Position numbers and translations under genes: made by a program. A DNA stretch of 11,058 bases from Planctomycetaceae bacterium UBA4732 (GTDB lineage: Bacteria > Planctomycetota > Planctomycetia > Gemmatales > Gemmataceae), in assembly GCA_002404095.1 (NCBI GenBank), contig DHJA01000013.1, forward strand, positions 1-11,058, given 5' to 3'. Each line of letters opens with the position of its first letter. Positions within the stretch are counted from its first letter, which is position 1. This document shows positions 1 to 7,528 of this stretch, in pieces. The notes under the pieces are model-generated. The model was given only the letters and a program-made list of their open reading frames with translations, did not search any database and was not told the DNA's origin.

Positions 1-341
1 GCCGTCGGCTTGCGGGCCACGAGGATCGATGGGAATACGTCGGCGTCCTCGAAAATCTGCTTGGCGTGGCCGAAGTTCACCACCGATTCCACCCAGGCCG
101 ATTCGCCGAAGTAGCGACGCAACGGCTCGCCGTAGCCGGCCTTCATCCACTTGTTCGTCACGATGAAACAGAGCCGACCGATGTGGGTGCGGTTCAGGTT
201 TCGCTCACCTGCCAGCACTTCCGAAATGGTCGATTCGGCGACTCCTGCTTCGCAGGCGACCTTGGCCTGAGAGACCCCCTTGGCCTCGATCAGATGCGCA
301 GGCGCCGCAGCGTCCGGCGCCCAAGTATATCTTCTACTCAA
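1..341 (-). pseudogene. Chimeric open frame: HigA-type HTH antitoxin segment joined to a type IIG (Eco57I-like) DNA methylase segment, partial at left edge
   Basis: One minus-strand frame is open from just after a TAA at 393-395 to the window edge. It has no ATG; a TTG at 339-341 is the only plausible in-window start, with a GAGG only about three bases upstream. The upstream half (about 321-180) reads as an XRE helix-turn-helix of the HigA type: HLIEAKGVSQAKVACEAG, then VAESTISEVLAGERNLNRTH. The next residues switch to GRLCFIVTNKWMKAGYGEPL and then RRYFGE..VVNFGHAKQIFEDADVFPSI. That second part matches the stretch following the NPPY methylase motif in Eco57I-type type IIG restriction-methylation enzymes (established family knowledge). 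The catalytic methylase motifs are absent, as is the normal HigA C-terminus (usually ARYFHV-like). I infer a degraded antitoxin gene recombined with a truncated methylase gene around position 180. An assembly chimera is an alternative. Downstream sequence lies outside the window. Confidence 0.6.
301..321. repeat. Perfect 7-bp inverted repeat inside the chimeric frame
   Basis: GGCGCCG at 301-307 and CGGCGCC at 315-321 are exact reverse complements separated by seven bases. The hairpin lies immediately upstream of the HTH-coding part of the left-edge frame. It may be incidental in GC-rich coding DNA or a remnant structure at a rearrangement point; nothing else supports a function. Confidence 0.4.
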
Positions 342-457
342 AACCTCATTCAGTTCGTTGTCTCCCCTAGCTCCTCGTCTTCCTCGTCCGTTTTATAGAT
401 AATAACACAGGCCAAGGCGCCTCTGGATGGATAGCTTATCTAGGAACCTTGTCACCT

Positions 458-2617
458 ATGCCGCACCGGATTTCCACCATGACTATCCAATTCTTGAGGT
501 GCTTCCTTGTCGGAGCGGGTTTGCTCGCCACGCCCTTGCTTTTCGCCGACCCCGGCCAATCGCCGCCGCCGAAGGCCGAGCGCGAGGCGCTGCCGGCCGA
601 CGATCCGCTGCCGGACGGGGCCAAGATTCGCTTCGGAGTCAGCCGTCCGATCCTGCGCACGAACCCCTCGGTTGCTCTGACGCCTCCCGAATATACCACC
701 CTGCTCGCTCCGACTTTAACCGGTGGAGTCCGGCGGTACGACGTCGGCACAGGCCGGCCGCTCGAAAAGAAGGGCGTGGTCGGGCCGGGGCAGGTGATCG
801 TGTCAGCCGACGGCAAACGGGCCGCCGTCGCACGGCCCGGCGCGCTGACGGTGGTGGACGTGGAAACGGGCAAACAACTCCTGGCCGTGGAACCGCCGGA
901 GGGCGTCCTCCTCGTGGGCACGCCTGGAGTCTTTTTGTCTGCGGATGGGAAGACGCTGGCTTACGGTGCGCAACGACAGGATAAGAAAGGCGCGGCGGTC
1001 GTCGTGGATGTGGACAAGAACGTCGTTTTGGCGCAGGTTGCGACGATTCAGCCTGCGCCAATTTTCCTGGAACTATCGCGCGACGGCAAAACGCTCGTCA
1101 CGCACGGACCGCCGGCGCCGGCCATCAGGCCCAGTGCGTTGACTTCGGCCCCCAAGGCGGTCGCACCGGCCGCCGAGGCTCAAGAGGCGATGCGGACAGC
1201 CCAGGTCTGGGATGTGGAGGCAGGCAAAGAACGGTTCAAGGCGCGCGTCACGGGAACGGGAGGAGCGGTGGTTGCGGCGGCGTTTTCCGCGGACGGCGAG
1301 CGCGTCGTCGTCTCCGCCGGCGATGGACCGCTTGACGTGTGGGACGTGCGGACTGGCAGACGGCTGCAAACTTTGCTCGGAGTCAAGGGACAGGGCGTGC
1401 GAGTGGCCTTCTCTCCGGACGGTAAGACGATTGCTTCCATCGGCCCCGATTACCGTTTACAGCGTTGGGACGCCGACGGCAAGCCGCTGGAGATCGTGTC
1501 GCCTCCGGCAGGGTTGCCGGTCGGTGCGATTACGGGCCTGACGTTTACGGACAATTATCGGGTGATCGCGTGGCTGACGGTCCACCAATTCGCGTTTGCA
1601 TGGGACGCCACCGCCGCCCAGCTGCTGTCGCCCTCGATGATCCACAGGGCGGCCGTCCACAGCATCGCCTTCTCGGCCGCAGACAAGACCATGTTCACCT
1701 CCGGGCTGGATGGCAAGGTGTTCGGCTGGGACATGGCCACCGGCGAAACGAACGACTCAATCACTCTTAGCCCGGGTCGTTTACCGGGGCAGCCGTTGAT
1801 CCAGCCAGTCGTTTACCTTTCGGCCGACTGCGCGCGGGCCATCTGGCTGAACGTCTCGGAGACGGAAATCTTTGACGTGGCCAGCGGGCAGAACCTGTTC
1901 GTCGTTCCGTCGCTGCCGAACGCGGGCGCGGCCGTCCAAATTGGCCTCTCACCCGATGGGACGAGGCTTATCACGTCGAACCGCCAAGCCGAGGGCCGGT
2001 CGGGGTCGTGCATCGTCTGGGACTTGACGACTCGTCAGCGCGTGGCCGAGTTCGACGTCATCCCTTTCAATAGCGCCGGGCCGCCCGCGGCCGTGTTCAG
2101 TCCGGACGGTTCCCGTGTTGTAATCGTGGGCCTTCGAGTCCAAGGAGGCCAGAAGGCGATCGTGTTCGTGGGTTACGACCTGAAGACTGGGAAGAAACTC
2201 GCCGAGGTGGAAGATCCCACCACCGCATCCGGCACGCTGACGGTAACGGCGGCGGATAACGAGTGGGCGGCGGCGATATTCTCTTCAGGCCGCGTGACAT
2301 CGGTGAATTACGCGAAAGGAGAGATGGGCGAAGACTTCGACACCTTTCCTACACGTGCCGAGCCGCCGATGTATGGACCAATGGCTTTCAGTCCGGACGG
2401 CAAGCGATTGGCAATCTGCGTGGCGGATGAGCCGTATACGACCTATGGAGTGCGGGTGTATGATTGGCCGCAAAAGAAAAAGCTGCACACCTTTCTGGGT
2501 CACCGCGGCCCTGTGACAACCCTACGATTCACGTCGGACGGCGCTTTCCTGGCCAGTGGGTCGCAGGACACGAGCGTGTTGCTGTGGGATTTGAGCAAGA
2601 TGGCCAAGGACAAATGA
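458..2617 (+). CDS. Secreted WD40-repeat beta-propeller protein
   Basis: About 719 residues. The first 30 (LRCFLVGAGLLATPLLFA ending before DPG) form a clear signal peptide, so the protein is predicted to be exported. The rest consists of degenerate WD40 blades: FSADGERVVVSAGDG..DVWDVRTG near residues 275-300, VAFSPDGKTIASIGPD..QRWD near 315-338, IAFSAADKTMFTSGLDG..GWD near 400-425, then FSPDG blades in the C-terminal half. The last blade is canonical: GH at about 681, SDGAFLASGSQD, and LLWD ending near 711. Such propellers are binding scaffolds with no catalytic residues; the partner is unknown. The ATG at 458 has AGGAA eleven bases upstream. ATG 479 would also leave a good signal peptide, and TTG 449 sits too close to that ribosome site. 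An AT-rich stretch at 391-406 (GATAAT at 398-403) could contain the -10, but I see no convincing -35. About 80 bp separates it from the DUF58 gene, so cotranscription is possible. Confidence 0.9.
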   Translation: MPHRISTMTIQFLRCFLVGAGLLATPLLFADPGQSPPPKAEREALPADDPLPDGAKIRFGVSRPILRTNPSVALTPPEYTTLLAPTLTGGVRRYDVGTGRPLEKKGVVGPGQVIVSADGKRAAVARPGALTVVDVETGKQLLAVEPPEGVLLVGTPGVFLSADGKTLAYGAQRQDKKGAAVVVDVDKNVVLAQVATIQPAPIFLELSRDGKTLVTHGPPAPAIRPSALTSAPKAVAPAAEAQEAMRTAQVWDVEAGKERFKARVTGTGGAVVAAAFSADGERVVVSAGDGPLDVWDVRTGRRLQTLLGVKGQGVRVAFSPDGKTIASIGPDYRLQRWDADGKPLEIVSPPAGLPVGAITGLTFTDNYRVIAWLTVHQFAFAWDATAAQLLSPSMIHRAAVHSIAFSAADKTMFTSGLDGKVFGWDMATGETNDSITLSPGRLPGQPLIQPVVYLSADCARAIWLNVSETEIFDVASGQNLFVVPSLPNAGAAVQIGLSPDGTRLITSNRQAEGRSGSCIVWDLTTRQRVAEFDVIPFNSAGPPAAVFSPDGSRVVIVGLRVQGGQKAIVFVGYDLKTGKKLAEVEDPTTASGTLTVTAADNEWAAAIFSSGRVTSVNYAKGEMGEDFDTFPTRAEPPMYGPMAFSPDGKRLAICVADEPYTTYGVRVYDWPQKKKLHTFLGHRGPVTTLRFTSDGAFLASGSQDTSVLLWDLSKMAKDK

Positions 2618-2621
2618 TGAG

Positions 2622-2650
2622 GCGGGCGGATACTATCCGTTCCCTCCCGC
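2622..2650 (+). terminator. Stem-loop just after the WD40 gene, possible weak terminator or attenuator
   Basis: CGGATA (2627-2632) and TATCCG (2634-2639) are exact reverse complements around a single C. GGG just before the left arm can pair with CCC at 2642-2644 after a two-base bulge, and GCGGG (2622-2626) with CCCGC (2646-2650) is an alternative outer pairing. The stop codon of the WD40 gene is five bases upstream. No T-run follows, so it is not a typical intrinsic terminator; it could protect mRNA or reduce read-through into the DUF58 gene. Confidence 0.35.
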
Positions 2651-2697
2651 TTGCGATACGCTGAATCCGTCGCCCCCATTGCCGTGAGTCCGCCGTC

Positions 2698-3582
2698 ATG
2701 CTGCCCCGTGAGGTTCTACGTCAGATTCGGCGTCTGCAACTGAAGGCGCGCCGCGCCGTCGAGGATCTCCTTGGCGGCGAATATCACAGCGTCTTCAAGG
2801 GCGCCGGTCTCGCCTTCGAGGAAGTGCGCGAGTACCAGCCCGGCGACGACATTCGCGCCATCGACTGGAACGTCACCGCTCGTATGGGCCATCCGTTTAT
2901 CAAACGCTTCGTCGAAGAGCGCGAGCTGACCGTGCTTCTGGCCGTTGATTGCAGCGCCAGCCATCTCTTCGGCACGCGGACGCAGCAGAAACGCGAGGTC
3001 GCCGCCGAGTTGGCTGCCGTGCTGGCCTTCAGCGCCGTCAGCAACAACGACCGCGTCGGCCTCGTGCAGTTCACCGACCGCATCGAACGTTTCGTGCCGC
3101 CGGGCAAGGGCGCCCGTCACGTCCTGCGGCTGATCCGCGACGTGCTTTTTCACCAGCCGCATCATGCCGGTACTTCGCTCCGTGAAGGTCTCGACTTCAT
3201 CAACCGCATCCAACGCCGTCGGGCCATCGTCTTTCTTTTCAGTGATTTCCTCGATGAAGGCTATGAATTATCCTTCAAGCGCGCCGGCCGACGGCACGAT
3301 CTGATCGCCGTGCGCGTCACCGACCCGCGTGAGGAGGAGTTGCCGGCCGTCGGCCTCTTGCAAGTCGAGGACGCCGAAACCGGCGAGCGCGTGTTACTGG
3401 ACACGGCCAGCCGCCAGGTGCGAAACGCCTATCAGGCCGCCGCCTTGGGTCGTCGTGAGACCGTCCAACAGCTGGCCCGCGTCTCCGGGACCGACCTCAT
3501 TGAGGTTTCGACCGAGGGCGACCATCTCGAAGCCCTCATCCGCTTTTTCCGACTGCGCGAACGCCGTCGCAGGAGGCGCTGA
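2698..3582 (+). CDS. DUF58 / von Willebrand factor A-like protein
   Basis: 294 residues, a usual length for soluble DUF58 proteins. The family signature lies at about residues 44-64 (REYQPGDDIRAIDWNVTARM). A vWA-like fold follows with a metal-site motif DCSAS at 84-88, a Thr at 159 (HHAGTSLREGL) and an Asp in LFSDF near 183, so the three metal-site loops look intact. There is no transmembrane segment, and the C-terminus is a run of arginines. Family members usually sit beside a MoxR AAA ATPase and membrane vWA proteins (BatA/BatB) and are thought to act in chaperone-like assembly or envelope stress roles. Here the downstream gene fits that pattern but no MoxR gene lies upstream. The start ATG has only a weak GTGAG upstream, but the N-terminus (LPREVLRQIRRLQLKARR) is typical of the family, supporting this start. 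Confidence 0.92.
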   Translation: MLPREVLRQIRRLQLKARRAVEDLLGGEYHSVFKGAGLAFEEVREYQPGDDIRAIDWNVTARMGHPFIKRFVEERELTVLLAVDCSASHLFGTRTQQKREVAAELAAVLAFSAVSNNDRVGLVQFTDRIERFVPPGKGARHVLRLIRDVLFHQPHHAGTSLREGLDFINRIQRRRAIVFLFSDFLDEGYELSFKRAGRRHDLIAVRVTDPREEELPAVGLLQVEDAETGERVLLDTASRQVRNAYQAAALGRRETVQQLARVSGTDLIEVSTEGDHLEALIRFFRLRERRRRRR

Positions 3583-3584
3583 GT

Positions 3585-4499
3585 ATGTCGCCCTATGCCC
3601 TGTTTTGCCTTGCCGTACTCGTTGCCCCTACCGAAACGGACGGCGTTGCCTTGCCCGAACAAGTGCGCGGCGACATGACGGCTCGACTGGTGATTCACAG
3701 CGCGGAAGCAGGCGCCCAGCCCGGCGCCCCCCTCGTTCGGCTCACTCTGACAGTAATGGGCGGCCCACTGCTCGAAGTGGAACCGCCGCGGCTGTCCGAC
3801 CCGGTGAATGCGTGGGAAGCGGTGCGCGAAGATTCGCAGCGGCAAAACGACAGCCGGCTTATCTGGACCGAGTCGATTCAGCTGCGGCAGGTCAAACCTG
3901 GCCCAGCCTCGCTGCCGGACGTAAAGGTCCGTTTCCGCGACGACCCTGCCGCTCCTTTTGAAGACGCCGAATGGATTGACCTGCTCAAGATGGTGCGCGA
4001 CGTTCCGCCGCCCGAGGCGCTGCCGCCCGTTTCTTCGCAGCTGCAATGGCTGCCGTGGACCGGACTGGCAGCCGTGGGTTTGGCGCTGACGGCCGCAGGT
4101 TGGGTCATATTCCGCCGTTGGAGTCGCGCTCGCCGATTCCTACCGCCGGATCAGTTGGCGCTTCAGGAATTGACGCGCTTACAACAAGCGTCTATTACTA
4201 CCCTTAATATGTCTGATTGTCACATTCTGCTTTCCGACGTGGTCCGGCGTTATCTTACGGATCGCTTTGCCCTGCCCGCCATGCGGCAGACGACGGGCGA
4301 GTTCCTGGCGTCGGTACGTACGATAGGCCGTCTGTCGGCCGAACACCAGGCGTTGTTAGGCGATTTTCTCGAACGCTGCGACCTAGCCAAGTTCGCCCCC
4401 GTCGGCGCCTCACCGGAGGAATGGCGTGAGGCAACGGCGCTTGCTCGCGCCTTCGTTGAGCAGACCGCAGGGGCGAATGGGTCCGCCGGTCCACAATGA
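3585..4499 (+). CDS. BatD/DUF4381-like membrane protein
   Basis: 304 residues. A short hydrophobic N-terminus (YALFCLAVLVA) looks like a weak signal sequence. Residues about 30-140 form a beta-rich extracytoplasmic part (LEVEPPRLSDP, then SIQLRQVKPGPASLPDVKVRF), a pattern seen in BatD-type proteins. One transmembrane helix spans about 157-177 (WTGLAAVGLALTAAGWVIF), followed by RRWSRARR. The cytoplasmic tail contains VVRRYLTDRF, TTGEFL and FLERCDLAKFAP, characteristic of DUF4381-type tails. The gene starts two bases after the DUF58 stop, with AGGAGG at 3571-3576 eight bases upstream of ATG, so translation is probably coupled and the products likely act together. The usual vWA membrane partners (BatA/BatB) do not follow; the next gene is convergent. 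The family assignment is by motif recognition; N-terminal similarity to true BatD is low-confidence. Confidence 0.8.
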   Translation: MSPYALFCLAVLVAPTETDGVALPEQVRGDMTARLVIHSAEAGAQPGAPLVRLTLTVMGGPLLEVEPPRLSDPVNAWEAVREDSQRQNDSRLIWTESIQLRQVKPGPASLPDVKVRFRDDPAAPFEDAEWIDLLKMVRDVPPPEALPPVSSQLQWLPWTGLAAVGLALTAAGWVIFRRWSRARRFLPPDQLALQELTRLQQASITTLNMSDCHILLSDVVRRYLTDRFALPAMRQTTGEFLASVRTIGRLSAEHQALLGDFLERCDLAKFAPVGASPEEWREATALARAFVEQTAGANGSAGPQ

Positions 4500-4506
4500 A
4501 CGCTTA

Positions 4507-4596
4507 GAGTCTGTGCGAAAAGGGCGGGGAAACCCCGCCCCTACAGCGGTTCTTCCGTAGGGGCGAGGTCTCCTCGCCCGCTTCTGGGACAGACTC
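4507..4596. repeat. Nested inverted-repeat element (REP/MITE-like) between convergent genes
   Basis: The outer ends GAGTCTGT (4507-4514) and ACAGACTC (4589-4596) are exact 8-bp reverse complements. Inside are two perfect hairpins, each with three-base loops: GGGCGGGG/CCCCGCCC (4522-4529, 4533-4540) and GGGCGAGG/CCTCGCCC (4561-4568, 4572-4579). In addition CGCCCCTAC (4536-4544) pairs with GTAGGGGCG (4557-4565), giving a competing cruciform. It occupies nearly all of the gap between two converging genes, so it may end transcription from both sides, although no T-runs follow the stems. The architecture resembles dispersed palindromic elements of bacterial genomes; whether it recurs elsewhere cannot be seen from one copy. 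Confidence 0.75.
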
Positions 4597-4615
4597 AATG
4601 AGGTTTGACGTCGCC

Positions 4616-7339
4616 CTACTTCTGTAGCGCCGCTTGCGCCGCCGCCAGCCGCGCCACCGGCACACGGAACGGGCTGCAACTCACATAATTCAACCCAATC
4701 TTGTGGCAGAACTTCACCGAGTCCGGTTCGCCGCCGTGTTCGCCGCAGATGCCGATCTTGAGGTCCGGCCGCGTCGTCCGGCCCTTCTCGACCGCCAGTT
4801 TCATCAGACCGCCGACGCCTTCCATGTCGATGGTCTGGAACGGGTCGCGGGCCACGATGTCGTTCTCCATGTAGTGGCGGATAAACGTGCCATAGTCGTC
4901 GCGGCTCATGCCTAGCGTCGTTTGCGTCAGGTCGTTCGTACCGAAGCTGAAGAATTGCGCCTCCTTGGCAATCTGGTCCGCGACCACGCAAGCGCGCGGC
5001 AATTCGATCATGGTGCCGACCAGATACTTCACCTCCATACCCTTCTCGGCGAAGACCTTCTTGGCCGTGTCGTGGACGATCTTCGTCTGCGCCTTCAGTT
5101 CCGGTAGGAAACCGACGAGCGGGATCATGATCTCCGGCTCGACCGCGACCCCGGACTTTTGGACGTTGCAGGCCGCCTCAAAGACAGCCCGACATTGCAT
5201 CTCCGTAATCTCCGGAAAGACAATGCCGAGACGGCAGCCGCGGAAACCGAGCATCGGGTTTAGCTCGTGAAGCTCCTTGACGCGCGAGGCGATCTTGTCG
5301 GCTGGTACGCCCAGCTTCTTCGCCAGTTCCGCTTGTGCGGCCGGTTCCTGTGGCAAAAACTCGTGCAGTGGCGGATCGAGCGTGCGGATCGTGACAGGCA
5401 AGCCCTTCATCGCCTTGAACAAGCCCTCGAAGTCGGCGCGCTGGAACGGCAGCAGTTTGTCCAGCGCCTTCTTGCGCGCCTCCACCGACTCCGACAGGAT
5501 CATCTCGCGCATTGGGTCGATATGGTCGAAGAACATGTGTTCCGTGCGGCATAGGCCAATGCCTTCCGCCCCGAACGCCACCGCCTGCGCGGCCTGATTC
5601 GGCAAGTCGGCGTTGGTGCGGATTTTCAGCTTGCGCACGGCGTCGGCCCAGCCCATCAACTCGGCGAACGTCTGATAGACCGCCGACTGTTCCGGCTTCA
5701 ACGTCTTGTCGATGAGAACCTGCACCACTTCACTCGGCTTGGTCGCCACTTGGCCAGACATCACCTCGCCGGTGAAGCCGTCAATGCTGATCCAGTCGCC
5801 GTCCTTGAGGACTTTGCCGGCGACCTTCATTGTGCCCTTTTCGTAGTCGATTTGGAGGACGTTGCAACCGACGATGCAGACCTTGCCCATCTGCCGGCTC
5901 ACCAGGGCCGCATGACTGCTGGCGCCGCCGAACGCGGTGAGGATGCCGTCGGCCGCTTGCATTCCGCGGATATCTTCGGGACTGGTCTCGCGCCGCACCA
6001 GGATGACGCGGCTATCCGGCGTACCCTTGCCGTGCTTATGGACCCAATTCTCGGCGTCGTCGGCGTGAAACTTAATGCGGCCGGTGGCGGCGCCGGGGCC
6101 GGCGTTGATGCCCTTGGCGAGCAGTTGGCCGCCGTCGATGGCCTTGCGCTTGGCGGCCGGATCGAAGATCGGCTGCAACAGTTGATTCAGGTCGTCCGGC
6201 GGCACCCACTCGACCGACAAGGCTGTCTCTTTACTGATCTTGCCTTCATGCACGAAGTCCACGGCGAAGCGGACGGCGGCGAAGCCGGTGCGCTTGCCGT
6301 TGCGCGTCTGCAACATCCAGAGCTTGCCCTTCTGCACCGTGAATTCGATGTCCTGGACGTTGCGGTAATGATCCTCCAGCTTGGTGCGCACTTCATCGAG
6401 CTGCTTGTAGACCTCCGGCATGTCTTTTTGGAGTTCGGCGATCTTCTTAGGCGTACGAATGCCGGCCACCACGTCTTCGCCCTGGGCGTTGATGAGGTAT
6501 TCGCCGTAAAACGCCTTGTCGCCTGTGGCCGGGTCGCGCGTGAAGGCGACGCCGGTGCTGCAATCGTCGCCCATGTTGCCGAACACCATCGAGCAGATGT
6601 TGGCGGCGGTGCCCCACTCTTGTGGGAAGCCGTACTGCCGGCGATAGACGATGGCCCGGTCGTTCATCCATGAAGCGAACACAGCGCCGATGGCCTGCCA
6701 TAATTGTTCGTGCGCGTCTTCGGGGAAGTCCTTGCCGGTGCGATCCTTGACCGCCTTTTTGAATTTCTTAACGAGTTCTTGTAGGTCGGCGGTGGTCAAG
6801 TCGTTATCGAGATGCACCTTTTTCGAGTGTTTCAGTTCCTCAAGAATCTTCTCGAACGGATCGACCTCGGTCTTGGTCTGCGGCTTGAGGCCGAGGACTA
6901 CGTCGCCGTACATCTGGACGAAGCGGCGATAGCTGTCCCAGGCGAAGCGCTCGTTGCCGGTCTTTTCGATGAGACCGCGCAGAGTGGCTTCATTGAGGCC
7001 GATGTTGAGAACGGTGTCCATCATGCCCGGCATACTGACGCGGGCGCCGGAGCGACAGGAGACGAGAAGCGGATTTTTGGGGTCGCCGAACTTGGCGCCC
7101 ATGACTTCTTCGGTCTGCTTGAGCGCCTTCTCGACTTCGGCCTTGAGTTCGGGCGGGTACTGATGGCCGTGGTCTTCGTAGTAATTGCAGACTTCGGTGG
7201 TGAGGGTGAAGCCGGCCGGCACGGGCAGGCCGATGTTGACCATCTCGGCGAGGTTGGCGCCCTTGCCGCCGAGGAGATTTTTCATGTCCGCGCGGCCTTC
7301 CGCCTTATTGCCGCCGAAGAAATAGACGTACTTACTCAT
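4616..7339 (-). CDS. ppdK: Pyruvate, phosphate dikinase
   Basis: 907 residues, the full length for bacterial PPDK. The enzyme interconverts ATP, phosphate and pyruvate with AMP, PPi and phosphoenolpyruvate in the cytoplasm, working in glycolysis or gluconeogenesis. Three domains are visible. The N-terminal ATP-grasp domain has [10 protein letters not shown] at about 24-33, [20 protein letters not shown] near 117, and [11 protein letters not shown] with [19 protein letters not shown]. The swivelling phosphohistidine domain has [16 protein letters not shown] with the phosphorylated His at about 476. The C-terminal PEP/pyruvate barrel has [29 protein letters not shown] and [12 protein letters not shown] with the catalytic Cys at about 865. 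The start has AGGA ten bases upstream, and its N-terminus aligns with known PPDKs. The phosphohistidine loop reads GGASSH where the usual sequence is GGMTSH. The gene is alone, convergent with the BatD-like gene and divergent from the toxin operon. Confidence 0.98.
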   Translation of the reverse strand: MSKYVYFFGGNKAEGRADMKNLLGGKGANLAEMVNIGLPVPAGFTLTTEVCNYYEDHGHQYPPELKAEVEKALKQTEEVMGAKFGDPKNPLLVSCRSGARVSMPGMMDTVLNIGLNEATLRGLIEKTGNERFAWDSYRRFVQMYGDVVLGLKPQTKTEVDPFEKILEELKHSKKVHLDNDLTTADLQELVKKFKKAVKDRTGKDFPEDAHEQLWQAIGAVFASWMNDRAIVYRRQYGFPQEWGTAANICSMVFGNMGDDCSTGVAFTRDPATGDKAFYGEYLINAQGEDVVAGIRTPKKIAELQKDMPEVYKQLDEVRTKLEDHYRNVQDIEFTVQKGKLWMLQTRNGKRTGFAAVRFAVDFVHEGKISKETALSVEWVPPDDLNQLLQPIFDPAAKRKAIDGGQLLAKGINAGPGAATGRIKFHADDAENWVHKHGKGTPDSRVILVRRETSPEDIRGMQAADGILTAFGGASSHAALVSRQMGKVCIVGCNVLQIDYEKGTMKVAGKVLKDGDWISIDGFTGEVMSGQVATKPSEVVQVLIDKTLKPEQSAVYQTFAELMGWADAVRKLKIRTNADLPNQAAQAVAFGAEGIGLCRTEHMFFDHIDPMREMILSESVEARKKALDKLLPFQRADFEGLFKAMKGLPVTIRTLDPPLHEFLPQEPAAQAELAKKLGVPADKIASRVKELHELNPMLGFRGCRLGIVFPEITEMQCRAVFEAACNVQKSGVAVEPEIMIPLVGFLPELKAQTKIVHDTAKKVFAEKGMEVKYLVGTMIELPRACVVADQIAKEAQFFSFGTNDLTQTTLGMSRDDYGTFIRHYMENDIVARDPFQTIDMEGVGGLMKLAVEKGRTTRPDLKIGICGEHGGEPDSVKFCHKIGLNYVSCSPFRVPVARLAAAQAALQK

Positions 7340-7427
7340 GCGAATAGGTTCCTAATAGGAAAGCGGCAAGGCCGCGGGAGAAGGGAGAGTCTCCGGTGCG
7401 ACGGCCCGATGTTCAACGATGAGGGGT

Positions 7428-7457
7428 AGTGTACGGACCAGACGGGGCGGCGTCCAA
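7428..7457 (-). promoter_or_regulatory. Candidate promoter for ppdK
   Basis: Read on the minus strand, TTGGAC (7457-7452) lies 18 bp upstream of TACACT (7433-7428). This matches the sigma-70 pattern moderately (-10 four of six, -35 three of six). It would give a leader of about 80 bases containing a small hairpin, GCGGC/GCCGC around 7363-7375, and the near-palindrome TCCTAATAGGA at 7350-7360 (plus-strand reading), which includes the ppdK ribosome site. It is a pattern match only. Confidence 0.4.
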
Positions 7458-7493
7458 GGGAGCGGGTGAGAACGTGCCGCCCCTCGCCTGCTC

Positions 7494-7522
7494 TTGCGGA
7501 GTATCCGCCAATGGCGTATACT
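7494..7522 (+). promoter_or_regulatory. Promoter of the toxin-antitoxin operon, predicted leaderless
   Basis: TTGCGG (7494-7499) and TATACT (7517-7522) are separated by exactly 17 bp. The -10 matches the sigma-70 consensus at five of six positions; the -35 keeps TTG only. The toxin ATG is at 7529, six bases after the -10, which is where transcription should begin. No Shine-Dalgarno sequence fits in that space, so the toxin message is predicted to be leaderless or nearly so. Confidence 0.6.
7501..7521. promoter_or_regulatory. Candidate operator palindrome for antitoxin autorepression
   Basis: GTATCCGCC (7501-7509) and GGCGTATAC (7513-7521) form a nearly perfect inverted repeat (eight of nine positions) around AAT. 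It covers most of the promoter spacer and five bases of the -10. A second smaller palindrome, GCGGA/TCCGC (7496-7500, 7504-7508), overlaps the -35. HTH antitoxins of this class normally repress their own operon at such sites; binding here is inferred from position and symmetry. Confidence 0.5.
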
Positions 7523-7528
7523 TTGTGA

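Noticed and set aside
66..398. Plus-strand 110-residue frame at the left edge
   Set aside because: It is opposite the recognisable HTH/methylase frame, ends in a serine run from a low-complexity TC-rich stretch, and matches no family I know.
436..1061. Minus-strand frames opposite the start of the WD40 gene
   Set aside because: Overlapping shadows with basic, proline-rich translations; the plus-strand gene has a signal peptide and WD40 blades.
5750..6673. Plus-strand 307-residue open frame
   Set aside because: It is wholly antisense to ppdK, whose motifs are unambiguous; long antisense frames are expected in GC-rich coding DNA.
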